From contig NZ_JADHDV010000002.1 of NCBI RefSeq assembly GCF_016820515.1, positions 55,599 through 119,598 of the forward strand: a stretch of DNA of 64,000 bases, given 5' to 3'. Numbering within the stretch: position 1 is the stretch's first letter; each line of letters begins with the position of its first letter. Both the position numbers and the translations under genes were made by a program. Positions 47,274 to 57,628 of the stretch are shown in pieces. The stretch comes from Pseudoxanthomonas beigongshangi (lineage in GTDB: Bacteria; Pseudomonadota; Gammaproteobacteria; Xanthomonadales; Xanthomonadaceae). Below the pieces are notes generated by a model, which was given only the letters and a program-made list of their open reading frames with translations, was not told where the DNA came from and searched no databases.

Positions 47274-49582
47274 GCGCCAGCCTCCGCTTGCGCCGCCGCC
47301 GGCGCCGGCGCATCCATCGCGATCACGCGCACCGGTATCGACTTGGCCGCCGGCGTGCCGCTGATGCGGTCGTGATAATCCAGCGGCAGCAACGGATTCA
47401 GTTCCGGGTAGTAGCCGGCCACCGAGCCGCGCGGCATCGGATAGTCGAGCACCGTCAGCCCCTCGACGCGGCGCTGCCGGCCATCGGTGCTGAAGGTTTC
47501 CAGCGCGACCTGCTGTTCCGGCCGCAGCCCGCGCTCGCGGCGATCCTCCTCGTTCATGAACAGGACCATGCGATCGTTGTACACGCCGCGGTAGCGATCG
47601 TTGTAGCTGTAGATGGTGGTGTTGAACTGATCGTGCGAACGCACGGTGGCCAATCGCAGCATCGACGGATCCGCGACCGGATCATTCACTTCCAGCCCCG
47701 GCAGCGGCAGGAAGTTGGCCTTGCCATTGGGCGTGAGCCAGACCCGCCGGCGTGGCGCGACATCCAGATGGAAGCCCTTCGGGGCGCGGATGCGCTCGAC
47801 GAACCCGGCATACAACGCCGGATAGACATCGGCGATGCGCGCGCGGACGAGATCGTAATCCACCGCGTAGTCGGCCCAGGGAATCCGGCTGTCCGGCAGC
47901 GTCGCCATCGCCATCCGGCAGACGATCTCCACCTCCGGCAACAGTTGCGGACTGGCCGGTTCCAGCACCCCGCGCGAGGCGGTGACGTTGGACATCGAGT
48001 CCTCGATGGTGACGAACTGCTCGCCGGCGGCGGTCTGGATGCGTTCCGAGCGCGCGATCACCGGCAGGATCAGCGCCTCCCTGCCGTGCACCAGATGACC
48101 GCGGTTCAACTTGGTGGTGATGCCCACGGTGAGGTCGAGCTTGCGCATGGCCGCATACGCCTGTTCGGTGTCGGGCACGGCACGCACGAAGTTGCCGCCC
48201 AGGCCGATGAACACCTTGGCGGTACCGTCCATCATCGCGGCGATGGACTCGACGGTGTGGTGACCGTGCGCACGCGGCGGTTCGAAACCGAACACCTCGC
48301 CCACCCGGTCCAGATACGCCGCCGATGGCTTCTCATCGATGCCGACGGTGCGATCGCCCTGCACGTTGGAGTGGCCGCGAATCGGCGAAATCCCCGCGCC
48401 TGGCCGGCCGAAATTGCCGCGCAGGAACAGCAGGTTGGCGACCTGCTGGACCAGCCGCGAGCCTTGCTGGTGCTGGGTGAGTCCCATGCCGTAGCAGATG
48501 ATGGTGGCGTTGGAGCGGATGTAGATTTCCGCGCAACGGCGAATCTGTTCCTCCGCCACGCCGGACACCCGCACGATGTCCGCCCAGTCCAGGGACAGGA
48601 TTTCCTCGCGGACCGCTTCCAGGCCCGTCGTGTGCTCGCGCAGGAACTCGTGATCCAGCACCGGCTCGCCCGCCGCCTCGCGTTCGAACAGCACCTTCAT
48701 CATGCCCTTGAGCAGCGCCAGGTCGCCGCCGATGCGGACATGCACGAACTCGCTGGAGATCTCCGTCGATCCGAACGTCGCCATCTGCACCACGTCCTGC
48801 GGTTCGGTGAACCGGATCAGGGCGCGCTCGGGCATCGGGTTGACCGCGACGATGGGAATGCCGCGTTTCCGCGCCTCGACCAGGTGGGTCATCATCCGCG
48901 GCGAGTTGGTGCCGGTGTTCTGGCCGATTACGAAGATCGCCTCGGCGTGCTCGAAATCCTCCAGCACCACCGTGCCCTTGCCCACCCCGATGGCCGGCGG
49001 CAAGCCGCGGCTGGTCGGCTCGTGGCACATGTTGGAACAGTCGGGAAAATTGTTGGTGCCAAACTGGCGGACGAAGATCGCGTACAGGAACGCCGCCTCG
49101 TTCGGCGTGCGCCCTGACGTGTAGAACTCGGCTTCGTGCGGGCTCTTCAGCCCCCGCAGATGGCGCCCGATGATCTCGAAGGCGGTGTCCCAGTCGCAGG
49201 GTACGTAGTGATCCGTGGCGGCGTCGTAGCGCATGGGCTCGGTCAGCCGGCCCTGCATCTCCAGCCAGTAGTCCGACTGTTCCATCAATTCGGACACGCT
49301 GTGCCGGGCGAAGAACTCGCGGGTCACCCGCGCCTGGGTCGCCTCGAAGGCCAGCGCCTTCACGCCGTTCTCGCAGAACTCCAGCTTCTTGGTGCAGTCG
49401 GCGTCCGGAAACGCGCAACTCGGGCACTTGAAGCCGCCGGGCTGGTTCATCGCCAGCAGCGCGCGCGAGCCCTTGCTGACCACGCTCTGTTCCAGCAGCA
49501 CCTTGGCGGTCGCGGCGGCCGCGCCCCAGCCGCCCGCCGGCTGGTGGTAGGGCTTGTAGCGGGGAGGTTTCTGCGCGCTCAT
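47270..49582 (-). CDS. YdeP-family molybdopterin oxidoreductase
   Basis: The 770-residue protein has the YdeP/FdhF-like N-terminus ([34 protein letters not shown]), the molybdopterin-binding domain ([74 protein letters not shown]) and the C-terminal MoCo-dinucleotide domain. The iron-sulfur Cys set is only partly visible. The family is called FdhF/YdeP; E. coli YdeP helps acid resistance, and formate dehydrogenase activity is not implied. Downstream CbpA and CbpM are overlapped. fdhD is divergent. Confidence 0.93.
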   Translation of the reverse strand: MSAQKPPRYKPYHQPAGGWGAAAATAKVLLEQSVVSKGSRALLAMNQPGGFKCPSCAFPDADCTKKLEFCENGVKALAFEATQARVTREFFARHSVSELMEQSDYWLEMQGRLTEPMRYDAATDHYVPCDWDTAFEIIGRHLRGLKSPHEAEFYTSGRTPNEAAFLYAIFVRQFGTNNFPDCSNMCHEPTSRGLPPAIGVGKGTVVLEDFEHAEAIFVIGQNTGTNSPRMMTHLVEARKRGIPIVAVNPMPERALIRFTEPQDVVQMATFGSTEISSEFVHVRIGGDLALLKGMMKVLFEREAAGEPVLDHEFLREHTTGLEAVREEILSLDWADIVRVSGVAEEQIRRCAEIYIRSNATIICYGMGLTQHQQGSRLVQQVANLLFLRGNFGRPGAGISPIRGHSNVQGDRTVGIDEKPSAAYLDRVGEVFGFEPPRAHGHHTVESIAAMMDGTAKVFIGLGGNFVRAVPDTEQAYAAMRKLDLTVGITTKLNRGHLVHGREALILPVIARSERIQTAAGEQFVTIEDSMSNVTASRGVLEPASPQLLPEVEIVCRMAMATLPDSRIPWADYAVDYDLVRARIADVYPALYAGFVERIRAPKGFHLDVAPRRRVWLTPNGKANFLPLPGLEVNDPVADPSMLRLATVRSHDQFNTTIYSYNDRYRGVYNDRMVLFMNEEDRRERGLRPEQQVALETFSTDGRQRRVEGLTVLDYPMPRGSVAGYYPELNPLLPLDYHDRISGTPAAKSIPVRVIAMDAPAPAAAQAEAGA

Positions 49583-49759
49583 GACCCGATACCTCCATAT
49601 GCGAACCGTCGCGGCCAGTTAAGCACTTTACGCCGTCCCGCTCCACCTCGCCGCGATGAAACGGATGAGCTACGCTGCGACGGTTCGTCCGCGGCCGGTT
49701 GTTCCATCCGGTGGCCGGCGAACGAAATGGAAATTGCCAGCCAGCGGAAATGAAACGCC

Positions 49760-50599
49760 ATGCCCGAACGCGGTGACGCCCCGCCTTCCGCCACCTCCGG
49801 GTGGGTGGATCGGCATGTCCTGCGTCGCCAGGGCGATGCCACCGAGGCGGTGCTGGATCGGCTTGCCGAGGAAATGCCGGTGGCCATGCGCTACAACGGC
49901 CGGCCGTTCGCGGTGATGATGGCGTCGCCCTGCGATCTGGACGATTTCGCGCTGGGGTTCTCGCTGAGCGAGGGCCTGATTACCGCGCCCGGACAACTGC
50001 TGGGCGTCCGCACGCACTGGCAGCTGGAAGGCATCGAGCTGGCAATGACCGTCGCCGACGGCGCGCCCGCCGCGACCCTGGACGAAGGCGATTCACGCTG
50101 GCTGCCCGGCCGTGGCGGCTGCGGCCTGTGCGGAACGCGCCAGTTGGAGGATGTGGTGCGTCCCGCCGCCCCGATCACGCACACGCCCAGCTTCACCGTC
50201 GAGGCGTTGCGGCGGGCACTGGCGGCGCTCGACGCGCACCAGCCCATGAACGCCGCCACCGGCTCCACCCACGCCGCCGCCTGGGCCGGCGCCGGGGGCG
50301 ACATCCTGCGGGTGCGCGAGGATGTCGGCCGGCACAATGCACTGGACAAGCTGATCGGCGCGATGACGCGCGCCGGCGATGATCCGGCGACCGGCATGTT
50401 GGTGATCTCCAGCCGCGCCAGCTACGAGATGGTGACCAAGGCCGCCCGCGCCGGCATCGGCTTCATCGCCGCCGTGTCCGCGCCCACGGCGCTGGCGATC
50501 GAACTGGCACGCGGGGCCAACGTCTGCCTGATCGGTTTCGCGCGCGGCGACGGCTGCAATCTCTACACCTTTCCCGAACGCCTCGTGGCCTCGCCGTGA
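49760..50599 (+). CDS. fdhD: FdhD sulfurtransferase for molybdoenzyme maturation
   Basis: FdhD transfers sulfur from IscS to the molybdenum cofactor of formate-dehydrogenase-type enzymes. The 279-residue product has the Cys-containing loop GRGGCGLCGTRQLEDV (catalytic CxxC, about 118-121), VREDVGRHNALDKLIGA, and SSRASYEMVTKAARAGIGFIAAVSAPTALAIELA. It diverges from the YdeP-like gene over a 177-base gap, so the two are a functional pair. ATG 49760 preferred. Confidence 0.95.
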   Translation: MPERGDAPPSATSGWVDRHVLRRQGDATEAVLDRLAEEMPVAMRYNGRPFAVMMASPCDLDDFALGFSLSEGLITAPGQLLGVRTHWQLEGIELAMTVADGAPAATLDEGDSRWLPGRGGCGLCGTRQLEDVVRPAAPITHTPSFTVEALRRALAALDAHQPMNAATGSTHAAAWAGAGGDILRVREDVGRHNALDKLIGAMTRAGDDPATGMLVISSRASYEMVTKAARAGIGFIAAVSAPTALAIELARGANVCLIGFARGDGCNLYTFPERLVASP

Positions 50600-50630
50600 G
50601 CCTGTTCCTTCTCTTTCCGCAGGAGATATC

Positions 50631-51566
50631 GTGCAACCCATCCTGGCCCAGCCCGTCACCGCGCCGCTGACCCGCGCCGCGATTTTCCTGGTCGTCACCC
50701 TGGCGCGCGGAGACGCGCCGACGCAGGCCTGCCGCGCCCTGTGCGCCGATCTGGGCGGGCTGGTACGCGCCATCGGCTCGCGCGTGCCCGACGCGGCGCT
50801 GTCATGCGTGCTGGGAATCGGCTCGGACGCCTGGGACGGACTGTTCGGCGCGCCGCGTCCGCGCGAACTGCATCCGTTCCGCGAGATCAACGGCCGGCAC
50901 CACGCCGTCGCCACGCCCGGCGACCTGCTGTTCCACATCCGCGCCGCCCGCCAGGATCTGTGCTTCGAACTGGCCACCCACATCATGCGGCGGCTGGGCG
51001 ACGCGGTGACCGGCGCGGACGAGGTCCACGGCTTCACCTATTTCGACAACCGGGATCTGATCGGCTTCGTCGATGGCACCGAGAATCCGGTCGGCCAGGC
51101 GGCGCTGGATGCCACCCTGGTCGGCGCCGAGGATCCCGTCTTCGCCGGCGGCAGCTATGTCATCGTGCAGAAGTACCTGCATGACCTGCGCGGCTGGAAC
51201 GCGGTGCCCGAAGCCGAGCAGGAAAAAATCGTCGGCCGCAGCAAGCAGTCGAACATCGAACTGGACGACGCGACCAAGCCCAGCTACGCCCACAACGCGC
51301 TGACCTCGCTGGTCGAGGATGGCCGCGAACTGGAAATCCTGCGCGACAACATGTCCTTCGGCGACGCCGCCAAGGGCGAATTCGGCACCTACTTCATCGG
51401 CTACGCCTGCTCTCCCTCGCGCATCGAGAAGATGCTGGAGAACATGTTCATCGGCAACCCGCCCGGCAACTACGATCGCCTGCTGGATTTCAGCACCGCG
51501 GTGACCGGCGCGCTGTTCTTCGTGCCTTCGGCGGAATTCCTGGAGAAGGCGGCGGGAGCGGATTGA
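50631..51566 (+). CDS. Dyp-type heme peroxidase
   Basis: The 311-residue protein has the DyP hallmark GFVDGTENP with distal Asp (residues about 145-153), GSYVIVQKYLHDLRGWNAV, and SYAHNALTSL... with HNA near the heme. The N-terminus lacks a signal sequence, so it is a cytoplasmic YfeX/DypB-like class member. GTG 50631 has AGGAG 5 bases upstream. It follows fdhD by 31 bases and may be co-transcribed; the link is unclear. Confidence 0.93.
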   Translation: MQPILAQPVTAPLTRAAIFLVVTLARGDAPTQACRALCADLGGLVRAIGSRVPDAALSCVLGIGSDAWDGLFGAPRPRELHPFREINGRHHAVATPGDLLFHIRAARQDLCFELATHIMRRLGDAVTGADEVHGFTYFDNRDLIGFVDGTENPVGQAALDATLVGAEDPVFAGGSYVIVQKYLHDLRGWNAVPEAEQEKIVGRSKQSNIELDDATKPSYAHNALTSLVEDGRELEILRDNMSFGDAAKGEFGTYFIGYACSPSRIEKMLENMFIGNPPGNYDRLLDFSTAVTGALFFVPSAEFLEKAAGAD

Positions 51567-51581
51567 GCGCGGGAGGACACC

Positions 51582-51998
51582 TCACTCGTACCTGCGATCC
51601 TCTGTCCCCACCCGCGGCGTCACGCACAGCATCCGGCCCGGCGACAGCACCTGCAGGCGGTGCCAGTTGTCTTTCGGTATGACGCAGGCGTCGGGCGCGA
51701 TCACCCTGGCCGTGGTTTCTTCCCCGCCTTCCGGGGCCAGCGTCACCGCGATTCCGCCTTCCAGCACGTAGAGGATCTTGTCGCCCCCGGGATGGCGTTC
51801 CCAGAACCGCGCGTCCACCGACGGCTCATCAATGATATCGATCAACGCCACCATCCATTCGGATGTCGCCTCGCTCAGCCTGGCCAGCGGGATATCGGAC
51901 GCGCGGCGGGTATCGTCGAAACCGACCACGCGTTCCTGTGGATCAAACGTCAGCATGGTTTGTGCGCCTGATGAAAGCATGCATAGAATGTGAGTCAT
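51582..51998 (-). CDS. Cupin-fold protein
   Basis: A 138-residue cupin-like protein: PGGDKILYVLEGGIAVTLAPEGGEETTARVIAPDACVIPKDNWHRLQVLSPGRMLCVTP carries the two cupin blocks, with one His (NWHRLQV) in motif 2 and few metal ligands in motif 1. It diverges from a TetR regulator over only 36 bases and is probably its target. AAGG lies 6 bases before ATG 51998. Substrate unknown. Confidence 0.82.
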   Translation of the reverse strand: MTHILCMLSSGAQTMLTFDPQERVVGFDDTRRASDIPLARLSEATSEWMVALIDIIDEPSVDARFWERHPGGDKILYVLEGGIAVTLAPEGGEETTARVIAPDACVIPKDNWHRLQVLSPGRMLCVTPRVGTEDRRYE

Positions 51999-52034
51999 CG
52001 CTCGCCTTGTCTACTCGCTTTTCCGTCGACCGCC

Positions 52035-52664
52035 ATGGCCCGCAAACCCGCCACGAAACCACGCAAAACCGCCAGCCAGGAACGTTCCCGCGCCACCGTG
52101 GACGCGCTGCTGGAAGCCACCGCTCGCATTCTGGTCAAGGAAGGCTACGACCGCGCCAGCACCAATCGCATCGCCCAGGCGGCCGGCGTGAGCATCGGTT
52201 CGCTGTACCAGTACTACCCGAGCAAAGAAGCGCTGGTCGCAGGCGTGATCGGCCAGCACATGCAGGAAATGATGCAGCGCATCCGCGACGCATTGGCCCG
52301 GGTGGCGCATGAGCCATTGGATCTGGCCACCCGCGAACTGGTGCGGGTGATGATCGACGCGCATCGCATCAATCCCCGCCTGCACCGGGTGCTGGTCGAA
52401 CAGACCCCGCGGGTGGGACTGCTGGAGAACATCGAGGCCATCGATCGCGAGGTCTACGCGCTCATCCGCCTGTACCTGGAAAGCCACCGGCAGGAACTGC
52501 GCGTGCAGGATCTGGACACGGCGACCTTCATCGCCGTGTCCACGGTGGAAACACTGACCCACGCGGCGGTGGTGCTGCGCCCGGAAATGGTGTCCGGCGA
52601 TCGCGCGGACGCCTACATCGACGAGGTCACCGCACTGCTGGTGCGCTACCTGCGCAAGGCCTGA
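52035..52664 (+). CDS. TetR/AcrR family regulator
   Basis: The 209-residue protein has a TetR helix-turn-helix (RATVDALLEATARILVKEGYDRASTNRIAQAAGVSIGSLYQYYPSKEALVAGVIGQH, about residues 19-75) and an all-helical ligand domain. ATG 52035 (MARKPATKPRKTA) gives a basic N-terminus. The divergent cupin gene and the following DUF4199 gene (convergent) are the only neighbours; autoregulation and control of the cupin gene are likely. Confidence 0.92.
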   Translation: MARKPATKPRKTASQERSRATVDALLEATARILVKEGYDRASTNRIAQAAGVSIGSLYQYYPSKEALVAGVIGQHMQEMMQRIRDALARVAHEPLDLATRELVRVMIDAHRINPRLHRVLVEQTPRVGLLENIEAIDREVYALIRLYLESHRQELRVQDLDTATFIAVSTVETLTHAAVVLRPEMVSGDRADAYIDEVTALLVRYLRKA

Positions 52665-52667
52665 GCC

Positions 52668-53204
52668 TCATCCCCGCCGCGCCGGCAGGACGCGCGGGTT
52701 GCGCAGGATGGCGGCCGAAATCAGCGAGACCAGCACGCCGACCGGGAAAATTTCAATGAACGTCATCGGCAGCCGGAACAGCGGATTGGCGTACTGCGCC
52801 TTGAACGTCTCCATGTCGGCGGCCAGTCTGGCCAGTGCTTCGGGACTGGCGCCCTTGGCCTTCTGCGCCTCGATCATCGCCCTGGCATAGGTGTCGGCGA
52901 AGTCCAGGCCGCTGATCGCCAGCGCCGCCTCCCAGGACAGCATGTAGATCAGGCTGGCGATGAAGCTCACGCCCAGGCCCAGGCCGAATGCCGGCCAGAA
53001 CCGGATCACCCCACCCAGTTCGCGATCCCGGTGGCGCTTGATGGCCAGGAACACCAGGCTCAGCGCCACCAGCATGGTCAGGTAGCCGATCGCCATGCTG
53101 TAGCCGGACGGAATGGCGTCCTGCACGGTCAGCACGATGAGGGACAGGACGCCGCCGGCAATCAGGCCGGCGAGCAGGCCATAGGACAGGATTCTGCGCA
53201 GCAT
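52668..53204 (-). CDS. DUF4199 membrane protein
   Basis: The 178-residue protein has four helices (LRRILSYGLLAGLIAGGVLSLIVLTV, YSMAIGYLTMLVALSLVFLAIKRHRDRELGG, FWPAFGLGLGVSFIASLIYMLSWEAAL, FIEIFPVGVLVSLISAAILR), as in DUF4199 proteins. AGAGGTG precedes ATG 53204. It lies 119 bases downstream of the LuxR-type gene on the same strand. Function unknown. Confidence 0.88.
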   Translation of the reverse strand: MLRRILSYGLLAGLIAGGVLSLIVLTVQDAIPSGYSMAIGYLTMLVALSLVFLAIKRHRDRELGGVIRFWPAFGLGLGVSFIASLIYMLSWEAALAISGLDFADTYARAMIEAQKAKGASPEALARLAADMETFKAQYANPLFRLPMTFIEIFPVGVLVSLISAAILRNPRVLPARRG

Positions 53205-53323
53205 GGGACACCTCTCGGGTCGGGAATGGCGGCGTCATTGGGCGGCCCGGCCCGGCGTGCGGCAATCGGCCAAACGGGTGATTCGGCCCGTTTCCGCCCA
53301 AGGATGGCATGCGATCCATCTGT

Positions 53324-53752
53324 TCAGGGAACCAGCCCCAGTTCGCGCGCGCGCCGCACCGCCTCGGTACGCCGGCGCGCACCCAGCTTTTCGTACAGCC
53401 GGGCCACGTGGGTCTTCACCGTGCTGGGCGCGATGTGCAGCTCGCGGGCGATTTCCTTGTTGGAGCGTCCCGCCGCAAGTTCCAGCAGCACCGCCCGTTC
53501 GCGATCGCTGATGCCCAGGCTGTCCTGCGCCCGCGGGTTGCCGTCGAAGGCCGGCGGGCGATGGCGGCCAGCGAACAGGCGGGCGCCGACGAACACCCCC
53601 AGCGCGAGGAAGGCCAGCGCGATCAGGCCGATGTAGAAGTCATCCCAATGGGTGCGCGCCAGCCGCTGGTAATCCAGCCATTGCAGGCCGATCGCCGCCA
53701 GCGCCAGCGCCACGCCGTACACGGCGGTCCGCTTCCAGTTTCGGGATGGCAT
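53324..53752 (-). CDS. Membrane-anchored LuxR-type HTH regulator
   Basis: About 142 residues from ATG 53752 (ATG 53773 would add 7). Two N-terminal helices (WKRTAVYGVALALAAIGLQWL, FYIGLIALAFLALGVFVGARLF) are followed by a LuxR DNA-binding domain (LGISDRERAVLLELAAGRSNKEIARELHIAPSTVKTHVARLYEKLGARRRTEAVRRAREL, about 80-140). No receiver or ligand domain is present. The membrane anchor with a free HTH suggests a membrane-bound regulator; its signal is unknown. The DUF4199 gene downstream is a likely partner. Confidence 0.88.
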   Translation of the reverse strand: MPSRNWKRTAVYGVALALAAIGLQWLDYQRLARTHWDDFYIGLIALAFLALGVFVGARLFAGRHRPPAFDGNPRAQDSLGISDRERAVLLELAAGRSNKEIARELHIAPSTVKTHVARLYEKLGARRRTEAVRRARELGLVP

Positions 53753-53823
53753 CCGGGCGTGTCGGCGGCTCATGCCGGCGGATTGTCCGGCAATGCCGGC
53801 CCTGGTGAAAGGCGCCGCAGGGA

Positions 53824-54390
53824 CTAGGGCCGGACCCGGAACACCGCGCTGATGCGCGGCGCCTGCGGGCGGCGGGTCTTGGGAATGCCGTGTTCGTGGG
53901 TGAGCTGGGAGGCGTGGCTCATGCTGAGCAGGCTACCCGGCAACAGATCGATGGCGATGGCCTTGTGCCCCTCGCCCTTGCGCTTGATCAGCATGCGGCG
54001 CGGCGCGCCCAGCGAGACCAGGGTGATCGGATGGCCTTCGCGCAGGATGTGCAGCTTATCGCTGTGCATGGCGACGCTGTCGTGACCGTCGCGGTAGAGG
54101 TTCATGCCCACCCGGCTGTAGGGCGCGGGCACCACGGCCTGCACCCGCGCCAGCATCTCGGCCAGCGGCAGGTCCGCGGGCAAGGCGTTGAGATCATAGC
54201 TGGCGAGCAGGCGTGGTACGTCCACCACCTTCTCGTACATGGGCCGTTGCAGGTGGGTCCAGTTGGCACCCGCCTGCAGGGCCTGGAACCACCGCCACGC
54301 CCGTGCCTCGTCGATGAAATCCGGCCAGTAGCGGATGCCGCCCTGGGCATCGTCGACCAATTGCTGCATGGGGCAGGCAAACAGATCCAT
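53824..54390 (-). CDS. alkB: AlkB-type alpha-ketoglutarate-dependent dioxygenase
   Basis: AlkB removes alkyl groups from 1-methyladenine and 3-methylcytosine. The 188-residue product has the double-stranded beta-helix with the iron site HSDK...H (VAMHSDKLHILREGHPITLVSLGAPRRMLIKRK and LTHEHGIPKTRRPQAPRISAVFR), where the HxD, distal His and RxxxxxR residues fit. It starts 1 base past the dnaE2 stop, so it is the fifth gene of the lexA operon and likely SOS controlled. Confidence 0.92.
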   Translation of the reverse strand: MDLFACPMQQLVDDAQGGIRYWPDFIDEARAWRWFQALQAGANWTHLQRPMYEKVVDVPRLLASYDLNALPADLPLAEMLARVQAVVPAPYSRVGMNLYRDGHDSVAMHSDKLHILREGHPITLVSLGAPRRMLIKRKGEGHKAIAIDLLPGSLLSMSHASQLTHEHGIPKTRRPQAPRISAVFRVRP

Positions 54391-54391
54391 C

Positions 54392-57300
54392 TCAGTGGAA
54401 GTCCCGCGAGGGGGTGACCAGGTCGCCCAGCCAGTCGCTCATGTCGCGCAACTGGGCGGCGATGAGGTGCTGCACGCCGTCCACGTGCTCCCAGCGTCCG
54501 CGCACCGACAGCAGGCGCGCGCCCAGCAGGGCCTTGCGCTGGCGCGCAGCCAGGTGCGGCCAGACCACCACGTTGACCACGCCGTGCTCGTCTTCCAGGG
54601 TCACGAAGATGACCCCGCTGGCGGTGCCCGGCCGCTGCCGCTGGGTGACGATGCCGGCGGCATGCACGCCACGCCCGTGCGGCATGTCCTGCAACTGGCG
54701 CGAATCCAGTACCCGCTCGCCCTGCAACCGTGGACGCAGCAGCGCCAGCGGATGCGTGCGCAGGGTCAGTCCCAGCGCGCGGTAATCCGACAGCACGTCC
54801 TCGCCGGTGCGCGGCGCCGGCAGCGCGATGGCGTCCTCGTCCGGGCTGCCGGGCAGCAGCGGCCGCTGGCGCTCGATGCCGGCCACCGCCCAGCGCGCGG
54901 CGTAGCGGTTTCCGGCCAGCGCTTCCAGCGCGCCGGCTTCGGCCAGCGCATGCCGGGCCTTTTCATCCAGCCGCGCGCGCAGGCACAGATCGCGCACGTC
55001 GCGGAACGGCTGGCGCGTGCGGGCGGCGACGATCGCATTCGCCATCGCCTCCGACAATCCGCTGATCTGGCGCATGCCCAGCCGGATCGCCGGCTGGCCG
55101 GCGTCATCCTCGTCGCCCATGCGGAAACGCCCGCCTTCCAGCGTGCAGTCCCAGTCGCTGTGCAGCACGTCGACCGGCCGCACCTCGACCGGCAGGCGCC
55201 CGCCCCGCCCGCGCCGCGCGTCCTGCACGATCTGGCTGGGCGAATAGAAGCCCATCGGTTGCGCGTTGAGCAGCGCGCAGGTGAAGGCGGCCGGCTCGTG
55301 CCGCTTCAGCCAGCTGCTGATGTAGACCAGCTTGGCGAACGAGGCCGCGTGGCTCTGCGGGAAGCCATAGGAGCCGAAGCCCTTGATCTGTTCGAAGATC
55401 TGGTCGATGAATTCGGAGGAGTAGTTCTTGCCCTCCATCAGCTCGCGGATGCGTGCCCGATGCGGCTCCATGTCGCCGCCGCGCCCCCAGGCCGCCATCG
55501 AGCGGCGCAGCCCGTCGGCTTCGGCTTCCGTGTAGCCGGCGTGAATCACCAGCTCCATGACCTGTTCCTGGAACAACGGAATGCCCAAGGTATCTTTGAG
55601 AATTTCCTTGATGCCTTCGGAGGGATAGACCACCGGGTCTTTACCCTGCCGTCGCCGCAGGTAGGGATGCACCATGCCACCCTGAATCGGACCCGGGCGA
55701 ACGATGGCGACTTCGATCACCAGATCGTAGAACCACTTCGGCTTCAACCGCGGCAGCATGCTCATCTGCGCGCGCGATTCGATCTGGAAAACGCCAACCG
55801 TGTCGGCGGCCTGGATGAGGTCGTAGGTTCCGGCGTCATCGCCAGGTATCCGGGCCAAGTCAATGACGCGACCACGATGTTCCTCGATCAGTTTCACCGC
55901 CTTCTGGATGCAGGTCAGCATGCCCAGCGCCAGGCAGTCGACCTTGAGCAGCTTCATGGTTTCCAGATCGTCCTTGTCCCACTGGATGATGGTGCGGTCG
56001 TCCATGGCCGCGTTCTCCACCGGCACCACCGTGGACAGCGGCGCGTCGCTGATCACGAATCCGCCGACGTGCTGGGAAAGATGGCGCGGATGCCCGCGCA
56101 GCATCGCGGTCACCGCCAGCACCCGCGCGATCAGCGGATTGTCCGGGTCGAAACCGGCCTCTCGCAGGCGCTGCTCCATCGGCGTTTCGCCGTTTCCCCA
56201 GCCGTAGCAGTCGGCCAGCAATGCAATCTGATCCGGCGGCAGGCCGAACACCTTGGCGACATCGCGCACCGCGCTTTTGCCGCGATAGCGGATCACCGTG
56301 GCGGCGATGGCCGCGCGCTCGCGACCATACTTGTTGTAGACGTACTGGAGCACCTCCTCGCGCCGCGCATGCTCGAAGTCCACGTCGATGTCCGGCGGCT
56401 CGTCGCGGTTCTCCGACAGGAATCGCGCCATCAGCAGGCGGGTCTCGTCGGGATTGACCACGGTGATGCCCAGCGCGAAGCAGACCGCCGAATTGGCCGA
56501 GGAGCCGCGTCCCTGGCAGAGGATGTCCTGCGATTTGGCGAAACGGACAATGTCCTCGACGGTCAGGAAGAAGGCTTCGTATTTCTTCTTTTCGATGAGC
56601 GCCAGTTCGCCCTCGATCTGCCGCCTGACCTTGTCGGGCACGCCGCCTGGCCAGCGCTCATGCATGCCGCGTTCGGTCAGTTCACGCAGCCAGGTGGTCG
56701 GCGTGTGGCCTTCCGGCACCAGTTCAACGGGATAGCGGTATTCCAGTTGGTCCAGATGGAAGGTGCAACGCCGCGCCAGTTGAACCGCCGCCTCCAGCAA
56801 GGCCGCCGGATAGATGTTGCCCAGCGCGCGCCGCGTGCGCAGGTGGCGTTCGCCGTTGCGGAACAGATGCTCGCCGCATTCGCCCAGCGGCAGGCCCTGG
56901 CGGATCGCGGTCATGGTGTCCTGCAGGACGCGCCGGCGGCGCACGTCCATGTGCACGTCGCCGGCGGCCACCGGCGTCATGCCCTGCTCCACCGCCAATG
57001 CCAGCAGCTGTTGCAGGCGGGCATCGTCGTCCTCGTCGCGGTGCAGTTCCACCGCCAGGAACGCGCGTTCGCCGAATACCCGTTGCAGCCACCTTCCCTG
57101 TTCCGGTTCCGGCGCGCGCGCCGGCAGCCACAGCGCGAACAGGCTGCACTCTTCTTCGCACAGCACGCTTTCCACGTCCTGACGGGTGAGCCGGTAGCGT
57201 CCCTTGGTGGTGGCGCGCCGGCCCACGGTGATCAGCCGGCACAGTTGCGTGTAGCCGCGATGGTTTTCCACCAGCAGCACCAGCCGCAGGCCGTCGAGCA

Positions 57301-57628
57301 ACCGGAACTCGCTGCCCACCACCAGTTTCAAATCGGTGGCCTCCGAGGCTTCCAGCGCCCGCACGATGCCCGCCAGCGAGCATTCGTCGGTGATCGCCAG
57401 CGCCTCGTAGCCGCAAAGCTTGGCCCGTGCGAACAATTCCTCCGCGCTGGCCGCGCCGCGCAGGAAGGAGAAATCCGACAGGCAATGCAGTTCGGCATAG
57501 GCCGACAGATCGTCGGCGACGACGGTGTCGTCGTTGGCTGCCGCCAGTCCCAGCCGCTGCGCGACTTCCCAGGCGCGCGGCGGGCGGCCGCCGGGCGAGT
57601 CGGTATCGCGTTCCTGTTCGCGGCTCAT
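54392..57628 (-). CDS. dnaE2: Error-prone DNA polymerase DnaE2 (ImuC)
   Basis: DnaE2 is the catalytic polymerase of the ImuA-ImuB-DnaE2 translesion mutasome. The 1078-residue product has the PHP domain ([38 protein letters not shown]), the polymerase core with catalytic [45 protein letters not shown], and the C-terminal OB-fold ([32 protein letters not shown]). ATG 57628 overlaps the imuB stop (ATGA); GTG 57637 is the alternative. Confidence 0.97.
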   Translation of the reverse strand: MSREQERDTDSPGGRPPRAWEVAQRLGLAAANDDTVVADDLSAYAELHCLSDFSFLRGAASAEELFARAKLCGYEALAITDECSLAGIVRALEASEATDLKLVVGSEFRLLDGLRLVLLVENHRGYTQLCRLITVGRRATTKGRYRLTRQDVESVLCEEECSLFALWLPARAPEPEQGRWLQRVFGERAFLAVELHRDEDDDARLQQLLALAVEQGMTPVAAGDVHMDVRRRRVLQDTMTAIRQGLPLGECGEHLFRNGERHLRTRRALGNIYPAALLEAAVQLARRCTFHLDQLEYRYPVELVPEGHTPTTWLRELTERGMHERWPGGVPDKVRRQIEGELALIEKKKYEAFFLTVEDIVRFAKSQDILCQGRGSSANSAVCFALGITVVNPDETRLLMARFLSENRDEPPDIDVDFEHARREEVLQYVYNKYGRERAAIAATVIRYRGKSAVRDVAKVFGLPPDQIALLADCYGWGNGETPMEQRLREAGFDPDNPLIARVLAVTAMLRGHPRHLSQHVGGFVISDAPLSTVVPVENAAMDDRTIIQWDKDDLETMKLLKVDCLALGMLTCIQKAVKLIEEHRGRVIDLARIPGDDAGTYDLIQAADTVGVFQIESRAQMSMLPRLKPKWFYDLVIEVAIVRPGPIQGGMVHPYLRRRQGKDPVVYPSEGIKEILKDTLGIPLFQEQVMELVIHAGYTEAEADGLRRSMAAWGRGGDMEPHRARIRELMEGKNYSSEFIDQIFEQIKGFGSYGFPQSHAASFAKLVYISSWLKRHEPAAFTCALLNAQPMGFYSPSQIVQDARRGRGGRLPVEVRPVDVLHSDWDCTLEGGRFRMGDEDDAGQPAIRLGMRQISGLSEAMANAIVAARTRQPFRDVRDLCLRARLDEKARHALAEAGALEALAGNRYAARWAVAGIERQRPLLPGSPDEDAIALPAPRTGEDVLSDYRALGLTLRTHPLALLRPRLQGERVLDSRQLQDMPHGRGVHAAGIVTQRQRPGTASGVIFVTLEDEHGVVNVVVWPHLAARQRKALLGARLLSVRGRWEHVDGVQHLIAAQLRDMSDWLGDLVTPSRDFH

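Noticed and set aside
47270..49582. Calling the YdeP-like enzyme a formate dehydrogenase
   Set aside because: Only the FdhF/YdeP family membership is visible. YdeP-type proteins are not shown to oxidise formate, and no other formate dehydrogenase subunits lie nearby.
30723..51566. Integrative island at the ssrA 3' end
   Set aside because: No integrase is seen next to ssrA, and no copy of the ssrA 3' end (GGTTCAATTCC...CCACCTCCACCA) was found elsewhere in the window. Gene content alone is not enough.
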